A stretch of 64,000 nt of DNA. It comes from Enoplolaimus lenunculus (taxonomy: Eukaryota; Nematoda; Enoplea; Enoplida; Thoracostomopsidae). The DNA is taken from NCBI GenBank assembly GCA_030248215.1, contig JASANG010001737.1, forward strand, positions 62,001-126,000, given 5' to 3'. The translations under genes were made by a program, and so were the position numbers. Below, one piece after another: positions 22,128 through 34,100 of the stretch (position 1 is the first letter of the stretch; each line of letters begins with the position of its first letter). The notes below the pieces were generated by a model. It saw only the letters and a program-made list of their open reading frames with translations, was not told the origin of the DNA and made no database searches.

Positions 22128-25100
22128 GTGAGTTTTTTAAGGCCGGGGTGCGGTCCGGAGTAATGAACGGTCCGCAGCCACAGAGGGGCCATAGAAGTTC
22201 AGCACTAAACAAATTTTGTTCTGACTAGAAACGTTTTCGCACCAATTGAATGTCACGCAATTGTCACATATCTCTCATAACATTTTGGGCCTTCCTAACA
22301 TGTTGAGCTGATGGGGTGCAAGGGTCTTAATTTTGTACAGAAATACATACAACACCGAAAATGAAATATATTACTTATGGAATTTCTGTCACGGATTTGT
22401 TTAAAAAACCGGCTTGGCTAGATTGTCTGGCTGCTATGGGCAGTGGTGGGGGGGGGTCTAAAATTTTCAGAACTGGCATACAAGGGTTTTCGTTGACTGA
22501 CAGGCAAGGTTGAAAAGTTTCTGGGGGGAGGGCAAACTTGGACTGCCTCGGCTACGTGTCCGGTCTCTGAGTGTAAAAGTAATTGTAAATTTTTTCGAAT
22601 TGGTTTCAGTTATTGACGCATCTGGAGCAAAGGACGCCGGTTCGCTTGAAGGCAACCAGTTGTGGTATGGAACTTATCGCGAGTGTATGGATATGGAGTC
22701 GAAGATGCCACGATACGACCCTGAAAGCAACGATACAACTACGATTAAGTAAGAAACAAATTGTACAGCGTCGGATTCAATGCAGTGCCTGTATTCTCAA
22801 TTGTGCGTGTAGTATCTATCACCGGTTGTGCCAATGTATAGAACAGGGCCGGAACAGTAGTATAAGCATATTCCTAAGCCTAAGCCTAAGCCTAACCGTG
22901 TGGATGAGCCAATTCCTAAGCCTAAGCTTAAGCCTAAGCCTAAGCCTAACCGTATGGATGAACCTATTCCTAAGCCTAAGCCTAAGTCTAAGCCTAAGCC
23001 TAACCGTATGGATGAACCTATTCCTAAGCCTAAGCCTAAGCCTAACCGTATGGATGAGCCAATTCCTAAGCCTAAGCCTAACCGTATGGATGAGCCAATT
23101 CCTAAGCCTAAGCCTAAGCCTAAGCCTAACCGTATGGATGAACCTATTCCTAAGCCTAAGCCTAAGCCTAAGCCTAAGCCTAAGCCTAAGCAAAAAAGTC
23201 TAAAGCTTAAACTGACTCTATTACAGCCCCAGCGGCAAACCGATCCGGTACTGTTCTATACATGGGCCACCAGTTGTTGCCTTGTAACTGAACAATCATT
23301 GTATGACAAGGTTAACTCATTTTTATACTTGAATTAACCTAATTTACTGATTTAAATTTTAAAATATCCCAAAGGTCGCTTGTTTGAAAGCGCATTACTA
23401 TAATTGGCGATAGGTGTTAGACACAGTTGAGAGTACAGCTCCAGATTTCTGGTTGGGTGTTGCCACTGCTCCTAGATTTCTGTGAAGGAACAAAGAGCTT
23501 TTGTACCTTTTCGACGCTCGTCATCAGATCCATTCCCACTAACCGGCTAAACATGCTAAGGGCTCCACACAGCAATTCTAGGATGGGTATTCGGGGATTT
23601 CGCAAGACGATTAACAAACCAAGGTACAACACCCCTACGGGCCCAGAATTTTTAGGGGGGTTTGAATCTCCCTGGCTTCACCGCTACATACGGGCCTGCT
23701 GCTCACTAGTTTCGATGTGAACTACGTAAGCTCAGATCCGTGGCCATAGACGGGCCAGGTGGGTTTAGCTCTGCCTTAGAAAACGTTCAGGCCAAACTTG
23801 TAAGCTTGCCATAATCGAATGCATCTTCTAGAACTGTTTTGCCTCCCTAGAAGTTCAAATGCCTACTGGCTTACGCAAGCTAAACAACCCAACTCGTTGA
23901 AATTTAGTAAATCATCATATTCCTATTCATATACGTATATTTCTGCTTGTTTTATTTCATTTTATTTTCCAATTTCATGAAAATCACAATTTCTGAACAG
24001 TGGACTCGATACAAAAGCCATAAGATTTCAATTTCAGAATCAACTACAAGCCTCGTTACTGTACAGTGACCTACAGTAATGGTATTTCGCGAACAAAAGC
24101 ATTGGCGAACACTTGCATCAAAACCTTTTATTATCCGGATATGGATCCGGTTATGTCCAGTGAACCGGTAAGTAGTCGAGATATTTGCTGATTGTAAAAT
24201 GCTGGCCACACCTGTGTCTGTTTATCACAGATTCTTAGCTAAACTACAAAATCCTATTTAAACGAGCAAGCAAGTTTTTACAGCGAGAGTTTTCAGGTGG
24301 AAATTGTAGCTGCAAGTTTTGTTCGTAAACCTGCTCACAAAACTTGCAGCTGCACGCTCGTTCTAGATGCAAAACGCTATCACTTTCAAATTGCAGCTAT
24401 GAGCTGTTGCTGCAAAAACTTGCATGTGTAAATAGTGCTTTAAGAATGATTTTATCGAATTATAATTTTTTTACAGGGTTGTGGTTCCATTGATCGCATC
24501 GTACGAACAAAAACTGCAACATGCCTTCCTGCGACGTGCCATGCAAACGATATTGCAATAATGGTTCGACATTATATTAACGCTACCGGTAAGTAATTGC
24601 AGTCACATATACATGGTGGGGAATGACTCTTGTACCCTCCCCTGCATTTGATATTAAAGCTGAGACTTAAACTCAGGCTTAGGTTTAGGAAAAGCCTTGG
24701 GCAACGTTTTAGACTTCGACACAGGTAAACCTTATTTCTTGGGTATATATTTCCTGGCTCTTCGGGTGCATTTTTATTCCCGCATTTACTCTTGGTTTAG
24801 GCTTACGCACAGGTAAACGTTGGCTCATATTCTCAAATATCTGTAGCAAATATCATCAGTTAGTGATACGTCTTGTAGCTTTGACAATTTTTTTCTAGGT
24901 GCCAATTCAAAAATGTGTCTTGCCGACGAACAATTTGTTGACTGCGCTGATGAGTACAGAGTATCTGATTCGCCGGGTGCAATTGCAATGTTGTAAGTAA
25001 CTCATGTTGCCTAGTTCGAGCAAAGAGCTACCAGCGCTATCCAATTTTATTTTGTAGCGTTGTTCAAATGTGCAAGTTTTTATAGCGAGATCATGTGGCT

Positions 25101-28100
25101 GCCACTTACATCTCTATGGCTTGCAAAAGGGTTTACGAAAACAAGACTTGCAATAAGGCTTTATGACCAGGGCCGTAGTCAGCTCACCTTGCTAGTTGGG
25201 CTAAAAAATTTCTAGGAGGGGCATACAAGGGTTTTCGTTGAGTTGCAAGCAAGGTTGAAAATTATCTAGAGTGGACCGAAATATTGAAGCCAGTTTAATA
25301 CGTGTTTTGTTTCAGTGTAATTTTATCGCTATGGTTCATTCTAATAGTTGCTGGAACGTTGTACAGCTTTGTCTATATGAAAGATTTGCGGCATAAGATC
25401 AAATCTGGAGCGCTTCAAATACCGTCGGAACGAGGACATTTGCAGGTACTGCAGTGTATTAATGATATGTTGAATTTTAATAAAAGTTAAACGTTAACGC
25501 AATTTGAACGAAAGTCACCAAAGGTTTCCCTAGAACAGCGTCAAATTGATGATTGCTGCACACAGTTGAAAATGCCAATGCTTGATTCAATCAAGAGTGC
25601 ATGAGACAATAGTGTGCAAGTCTTGGGGTTCCGCATGGTACAAAATATACCACCGGGCGTTGCGTTTTTGGCCGACCTTCCCCATTATTTACAGGGGTCG
25701 CTGTCACATGCAATTACCCTAAATTAAACTATAATTGGAGCAGCATTTTTGATGGGCGGATATATAAAGTGGCATGGATCACACAGGTTGTACCTCGTTC
25801 GAAAAACGAGGGGGTTGCCCAAAAACAAAACACCCGGTTGCACATTTTGTGCCATTGTGGAACTCCAAAAGCTGCCTACTCTTATACGCTCTTGATTCAA
25901 CTTGTAATTGTTTAATTTTAGAATCGAATGCACGAAGTGAACGGCAGTGTTGGCAATAGTATAGTGTCACTTTCGGCTGCGGTTAAAATGTCTGAAAATG
26001 AATATTTTGAACAATTGGGTACGTCAAATTTTTTTCTCTAATGTCAACGTAAGAGTTAAATTTAAGGGTATGAACCGTTAATGGTCGACCCTAATCCTAA
26101 GTTTAGTCAGGTTTAAGGACATGGACTGTGTCTCGGGAATGAAGTCTTCTCGTATCTCAGGTTATTTCGGGATCAGTTGTTATGTCCCAATTTTGATGAT
26201 TGGCGTGCTGAAGGTCGATCAGGGCACCACTGGGTCTTAGCTGTTAAATTCGGAATTTTCATGTTTCAGTGTTCCCTTCACAATTTTGGGATGTTTTTCC
26301 AGTTTAAACATTATACGGATTTCTTTGCCGCATGAGTTCTTCGTTACATTCGCTAAACAAAAATTACAATTTAAAATATAAATTAATATTTTAAAAGCCA
26401 AAAATAGCTAGAATGAAACCACAGTCCAATTTATTTTAATACTTCTCACTTAATAATGTAGATATATTTAGTAGCGAATGCTTTGCAGGCGGTGGTGGAT
26501 GTATCCCCCATCGGTCCTGCGGTAATAAAAATTTTACGACGCAAATGGTTCATCTAAAGCTCACAATGCGTTTTCAGCAAAATAGCTTTAAAATCAGACA
26601 TGCATATCACACGACGAGTTCGATAATTTTGCACATTCGGTGTAATTTGTAAATCTTAAATTATCGCAAAATCAGCTTAAATAAAGAACTGTAAAATTTC
26701 AAAACACAGAAAGTATCCACAGCCATTGAAAAATGTGCTGGACCCGCGTTTTCGCTACAGTGTTTGTGCTGGCGAAATTTTGGACGATTTTGTACCTTTT
26801 TTGGCTAAATTTGTCTTCATTTTTAAGCAACCATTTACTATCGTCAAAATGTGTTTTTTACGTTTCAGCAATATTCAAAAAGATTCTGCTTGCATTTTCT
26901 GTATCGCGCAATTGTGCACGGTTGCTGTCTGCTCATGCTGCGCCTACTGATATTGTTGCAATTCATGGCATACGCGTCATAACTAACCTTTGGTTAATAT
27001 TGGCACATTCGTATTTTCTACTCATTCCCTATGTTGGTAAGTGTTGTATTAAATAAATTTGTGCTAAATTTGTTATTAACAAGTTTAATTTTAGAGTTAG
27101 TTGCAGGGGGCTTTAATTCTACGGGGTCAGGTGGCTTTATTGACCAGAGATGGTAGGGGAACGCGTGGAGCTCCATGAAGCCTTATATGGCAGGATGGAA
27201 TTGGCCGCCCTATGGGGCAGTTCACCCGCCCCCCACATGAAGCAAATATAGGGTTAAAATCGAAAGGTAAATTTCTCTCGGTTTTGTAATGTCTGGCTCA
27301 AAAGAAAGTTGAAATTTTTTCCGACGGACTGAAGGACTCAACATATTAAAATTTTATCGTTATCCGAATTAAGTCCGAAACAATTTTCGAAAACTTGAAA
27401 AAATTAATAATATATCGTTCGACGCAACATGCGACGCTGTTAAATTTTCTGCTATCAAATAGTTGGCTCACGAGTTATGGTTCAAAAAAATTGATTTGGC
27501 ATTTTGCCAGCGAACTACAACGTAACTCGTGAACCAAGCATTTCACAGTGTTTAAGTCAGCGTCGCGCGCTGCGTCGATTGATATATGCATAAAGTTGAG
27601 AAGATTTCAGGAATACGTTTTTCGACCACTGGGGATAGCGGTTTTAAGACCTCAAAAATCTAATTATTCAAAAAGTCAAATTAATCTGGAATGATCAGAT
27701 GTTGTAGTAAAAGATCAAATGTGTAAAAACGTACAAAGTTTTTGAAATCCTATCGGTTTTGAGTGAACGCCGGCTGAGAGAAGTCAGCTGAAAATATCCG
27801 TTATTGGGATTTACGGATCAGGTTTGATAAAACTAGACTTTTACGATGTTTTACTCTCGTTTAACACGACATGTATAATGATTAATACGTATGGATGTTT
27901 TTGAACGAAGCGAAACTCCGAACGAAGCTCGGAGTTTCGCGAAGCGTTTTATATTTTGTGCTCGGGGATGCAAGGTGGATGACATTTTGTCCGTCCGTCC
28001 GTCCGAAAGGAATCGACGGAACTGCTGAACCGATTTTGGGATTTATAAGATATTTCACTAATTATTAGGGTTACAAGCAATATAATTTGATCAATACAGG

Positions 28101-31100
28101 GTTTTTGGGAACGAAGAATTTGAATAAATTGTCTACAAACCTTCAAAACGGATAATTAAATAGTTAGCCAATAGCTAATTTGCGTATTAATAGCATAATT
28201 GATAAACCTAAATTAGGACTTTTTGCAATATTTCACTAATTATTAGGGTTACTGAAGAGTTTTTGGGCGCAAGAAATCTGAATAAATTGTTTACAAACAT
28301 CCAAAACCGATAAACGAATAGTTAGTCAATAATTAATTTGCACAATAGCTTAACTGCTAAGTGTGTTCGAGCTTCGCTCAATACATGTAGTCCCACTACG
28401 ACTGGTTATAGGAAATCTTGCGGCTTTTCTACGTTTACCGTATGATATTGGATTCGAGCTGATTGATAATGCTTCCGTCGGGGCTGATACGTTTTTCCTG
28501 CTCAGTGGCACACTGGTTTCGTTCCTATGGTTTCGTGATGTGGACACGTCAAATGGAAAAACGTTGACGTCGCCAAAGTATTGGGCCTGGTATTATTTGC
28601 ATCGGATTCTGAGGTTAGTTTTTCCGACATTGTTTATTTCTGTAGTTTTCTGCCGGCTGATCCATAGGATGTTCTGATGATGAAGAATATGATTTAATTT
28701 ATTTGCAATTTGAAATTTAGTTTTCATATAGCGTGCTTGATTTTATACTTAAATATTTTAAGAATACTGCATCGAAACATTTTTGAGCACGAGTGCTAAT
28801 ATATATCACCTTGCATTTCGCTTCGAAATTTTATACCGTAAATCATAAATTCGGCTGTTTTGTTTTAAATACTTTTAGATTAACACCAGTGTACATGATA
28901 ATCATTGCGCTAACAGTATTATTTCCGTTCCTCGCATACGGGCCCGAATGGACTATACAATCGACTTCCGGTTCCGGGTCGTTTGATTTTGCCAATTGTC
29001 GCTCAGTTTGGTGGACCAATTTGTTGTATGTCAACAATTTTGTAAACGTCGACAAACCGGTAAGCGGTTTGTGATTTTGTTGAGAAATTGTTTTGTGTAA
29101 GCATAAGTTTAGGTTCGTTTGTATGTGTTTGCAGTATATGTTTGTTTGTGTGTTTGCAGAATATGTTTGTTTGTATGTATTTGCAGTATATGTTTGTTTG
29201 TATGTATTTGCAGTATATGTTTGTTTGTATGTATTTGCAGAATATGTTTGTTTGTGTGTGTTTGCAGAATATGTTTGTTTGTGTCTGTTTGCAGTATGTT
29301 TGTTTTTGTGTGTTTGCAGTATATGTTTGTTTGTGCCTGTTTGCAGAATATGTTTGTTTGTGTGTTTGCAGTATATGTTTTTTCGTGCCTGTTTGCAGAA
29401 TATGTTTGTTTGTATGTATTTGCAGTATATGTTTGTTTGTGTGTGTGTTTGCAGTATGTTTATTTGTATATGTTTGCAGAATATGTTTGTTCGTGTGTGT
29501 TTGCAGTTTGTTTGTTTGTATATGTTTGCAGAATATGTTTGTTTGTGTGTGTTTTTGCAGTATATGTTTGTTTGTGCCTGTTTGCAGAACATGTTTGTTT
29601 GTGTGTGTTTGCAGTATTTGTTGGTTTGTGCCTGTTTGCAGAATATGTTTGTTTGTGTGTGTTTGCAGTATATCTTGTTTGTGTCTGTTTGCAGTATATG
29701 TTTGTATAATTTTTCTTAGAGTCGTATTGCAAATATGTACACTTTTCTTTCTGCATTTGTCGTTTCGAACCAGCTTGCACTTAACAAGTAAAACTATCGC
29801 TATATTTGTCAAAAATTAAAAATATGAGCATAAAATTTATAAAGCAAGCGTTGTTTCAGTGCCTCGGCTGGACATGGTATATGGCGAATGAAATGCAATT
29901 CTACGTTCTTGCGCCGATATTTTTGATTTTACTGTGGCTGTAAGTGCTGATTGGGCGATATAAACTAAAGCTCGACAATGCCCATTATCAACGGAGCCCA
30001 TATTCTCAAACGTGTACGGCAACTATTATCAATTAGAAATAGGTTTTCAAATTCACTAAACTCTTGCAGTTCTGGAACTCAAAATTGTGTACAGGAGTAC
30101 AGCATATGGTATGCGAAAAATGTGCTGAATCTGTGAATCTCAGCATTCAGTGGTTCGAAAGTTACAAGACCTCTATCACCAACTGGTGATAGTTGCTACA
30201 CAAATTTGGGAAGATATGACCTAAAGTTGTGTAATAATGTTCATTATGAATTGATCACAGAATATTGTCATCTGAATTTTTAGTTGGGTTTGCAATGGTG
30301 TTTTCATGCATAAAATCATTGAAATCGGAAGTGCTTTTGTCAAATTTAACTAAACTCAAAGAGGAGGCTTGTTCCTGGACTTTCTGCCGATATATTTAAC
30401 GTTCAGTGTAAACCACATGGGTCTGCCTGCCTACTAAGCGTTAAACCTAAGTCTAAAGTTAAGCGTAAGCCTAAACCGAAGCCTAACTTTAAGCATAAGT
30501 CGAAACATAAGCGGAATAATCAACCTAAGCTGAAGCTTAAAATTACCAGTCTCTAAATCTCTCAGTTCCCGTACTTGACGTAGGCCATTTTGCCCTCCTG
30601 TATATGTTTACGTTTATGTTATCTATATCCGTGTCTGTCTCCAAGAAATTTGGGCCAATGTAAAGAACAGGGTCGGAACAGTATTATAAGCATATAACTA
30701 AGCGTAAGCCTAAGCCTAAGCCTAGGCCAAGAAAAAAATTAGTCTAAAACTTAAGCTTACTCTATTCTAGTCACCACAGAAAAACGTTCTGCCCCTGATC
30801 TTTACATACAAATTTAAAGCGATAAGTGAACTAAACTTTTTGAACTGACATGTCTGCTTTGTTATTTGTAGGTTTCCTATTGTTGGATTTGTGCTTACAC
30901 TAACCGCCGGCGGAGCGTCGTGTCTTCTCACCGGGTTACTGATCTCAGAAAACGCCTATCCGCCAACACTCATGTTTTCGTTGAATCCTGTCTTGTAAGT
31001 CAACGCTTAAACTAGTGCTGTTCACCCTATAGGAACCGACCTGCCGGCCAGTAATTGCTTATCACAGAAAAAGCTAAAAAACACAGTGTGCCATCATTAA

Positions 31101-34100
31101 ATTAATATTTTTAATCATATTTGGATTTCAATTTTAAAACTTTTAGCTCAAATCTGAAATATCGGTATAGCTTCTAGAAACGTAACGACATAAAATGCTT
31201 GACAATATTTAAAATTTGTATATTGGCCGGCAGCCGGCCGGCCAGAAGAAAAGCGATAATTGCACAACACTTGCTTAAAGCGGTTCGTTCTTGAAAACTA
31301 GACATCTTGACACTCATCAACACTTTTTACCACATTTAAAGTTAAAGCTTAAGCTTTTATGTTTAGGCTCAAGTTTAGGTTTAGGAAACAGCTTAGGCTT
31401 GCGCTTAGGTAAGCGTTTTTGGTAACCTAAGCCTAAGCTTATCGGCTGAAGTGGGTAAAACTCAGCACCCGTCGGCGATAGGTAATACGTCTGGAAACAT
31501 TTTAACGAATAATTCCAAACCTGGAACAATTTGAACGGTGTTTTGTTGCAGAGGTAGTCTATAACTTTGTCATATCTCCTTGCTGTTGTTGTTGTTGTTG
31601 TTGCTGTTGTTGTTTTTGTTGTTGTTGTTGCTGTCGTCGGTTTTGTTTTTGTTTTTGTTTTCGTTTTTGTAATTGTTGTTGTTGTTGCATCCGGCCAGTC
31701 TTCTGCCAACGGCAAATGCATCAGCATCTGAACGGTCCGGTCGTCCGAACCATGTAATCTTGTCGACTGTTCCTACTGGACATTTGAGCAATTAGAAGCG
31801 GGTTTCCAATCGTTTGTGTAAATAGTGTGATTGTTTCTAAACACCGATGAACAAATTTTGCGTGCTTGCAAGAACTTTTCGCAAAAACGGTTTAATAAAA
31901 CAAAAGTATTTGATCAAATCATTTTGAGCCGTTTGTAGGACGTGAATGAATGTGACGTATACGTTTTGTTTCGTATTTGTACTGTTTGTGTGAAAATGAT
32001 GATGTCAAAAAATTGTCGATTTGTTTATCTGAAATGTGGCATTTTTTATTTTATATTTATTTGTATGTAAAAATAATGTTGTTTTTTTTTTGGTTTCAGC
32101 TCGTCATCAATTGTTGATTTCTACAAATACGTGTACGTCAAACCTTATACGCGTTGTGCGCCGTTTTTGATTGGCATCTTAGTCGGATATTTACTGTATC
32201 GATCGAGAAACGGAATTCGCCTGATTAAGGTAAATTACTAAAGGCGCAACCATTTGCGGACTTCAGGTTTCTGATTGATGGGCTGTTACGGGGTTTAAGC
32301 CGTATTAGTGTATCGACCTAGAAACGGAATTCGCCTGATTAAGGTAAATTACTAAAGGCGCAACCATTTGCGGACTTCAGGTTTCTGATTGGTGGGCTGT
32401 TACGGGGTTTAAGCCGTATTAGTGTATCGACCTAGAAACGGAATTCGCCTGATTAAGGTAAATTACTAAAGGCGCAACCATTTGCGGATTTCAGGTTTCT
32501 GATTGATGGGCTGTTACGGGGTTTAAGCCGTATTAGTGTATCGACCTAGAAACGGAATTCGCCTGATTAAGGTAAATTACTAAAGGCGCAACCATTTGCG
32601 GACTTCAGGTTTCTGATTGGTGGGCTGTTACGGGGTTTAAGCCGTATGAATAGGATTTGTTCCAGCGATTACATGCATACTTGAACATTAAGGGTTGCGC
32701 TATACTTTACTGTGCCAGACGCCGCCGGGCGCCGCTAGAAAAATCTATTTGGTGGAATTTTTAATGCAACATTTTTATGGTGCCGCGTGGCCGCGAGCAT
32801 CGGTGTGCAGTGAGTATACCGCAACGCTAACAATGCAACGCTTTGAAATGGTTCAGGTTCCCATATTTGTAGGGGGCTAATTATGAAAATGGCTTAAACC
32901 TTCTGAACAATTTTTCGATCAGCTATGAGCTAAGAATGCTTGACATGCAAATTTATTTTTTGTTATTCATATTTTATACATACATTTAGACACATTCCCA
33001 CCATTTTCGACAGTTTCAGATCAAAAGACTGTAAGGCCACATTTTTTGGCAAACGCCAGCATAGGCCCTATGAACGGTTGGAGTGTTTGTTGAAAATTTT
33101 GATGCTAAGATTGACACTTTACAAGCTTTGAGGTATTTGGTGACTCCTGGGTGGATCTCTGATCGCTAACGAGTATGTCTCGGCCAGGCATCCTTGGGTC
33201 AGCCTTCGAATCTATCGTACAGACCATTTTCGGGGGCGTACCCAGGATTTTATTTCGGGATTACATAACATTGCATAGAAGTTTTGTTTGCTAGAGAGCA
33301 CAGCGGACGTGAAATATTTGTTGAGTTTTACAGCTTTTTCTGTAACCTGCAAGAGTGCCTTTTTCGAGTTGACGAAAATTTTTTTCGATATATCCTGTTA
33401 TCCTACACTGGTATACGCAACCTGATCGTTTAATGCTTTAAATACTTTACAACGCAACTAAACGCTTCAGTACTTGTACGTTTTTTGCTTCAAATGCTTA
33501 AGCCTAACTCTCAAGCCCTATTCACACGTGCAAATTTTTGTTGCGAGAACTTGAAGCTGCAAATGGCACGCAGAACTTGCATTTTTTCATCAACCAGTAA
33601 TAAGAAAGCGGTAATATAAATTCAGTGAATTTGTATGGTATTCACACATGTGAACTTAATTTTTAGCTATGATTTTTAATGAATTATTTGCAGCTGCAAG
33701 TTTTTCGAACAGGATTTTGGACAAAACTTGCAAGTGCAAGTAGCAGCTGCAAGTTCTCGCAGCAAAAACTTGCACGTGTGAATAGGGTTTAAGTTTAAGT
33801 TGTGCTAAAATCCAAAAATTTCAACTTATATATTAGTTGGTCGTTATTTTGCGCTGTTATTTTAATTTCAGTGTTTTTCAATAATTTCATGGGTCGCGTC
33901 CACAGTCCTGTGTGGCGGTGTTTTGTTCCTGCCGTACGCATTCTTTACTGGTCTCAAATCGATTTCGTTGCCGGCCGTCGGCGTCTATGGCGGCATCCAT
34001 CGCGGCCTTTGGTCCATTGGTGTCGCCATTGTTTTGTTTATTTGTGCTCATCAGCATGGCGGTATGGGTTTTGATGTTTTTTAATTTTGGTTTTTGTTTA

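Noticed and set aside
22831-23266. True telomere or chromosome end
   Set aside because: The TTAGGC array is short, bounded by inverted repeats, and lies inside an intron of an intact gene.
22613-23337. Open frames with Lys-Pro or Leu-Ser/Arg repeats (124-196 codons)
   Set aside because: They translate the (CCTAAG)n array of transposon T copy 3; a 6-bp repeat without stops is open on both strands.
28350-28547. - strand open frame of 65 codons
   Set aside because: Antisense shadow of NRF exon 9.
28843-29819. Long open frames on both strands (196-269 codons) with Cys/Phe/Val- or Thr/Asn/Lys-rich repeats
   Set aside because: They are readings of the intron 10 tandem array and run into real NRF exons; the periodic, stop-poor repeat explains openness in many frames at once.
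31317-31791. Asn/Thr/Lys-rich open frames on the - strand
   Set aside because: Product of the GTT microsatellite and a degenerate TTAGGC tract inside NRF intron 12.
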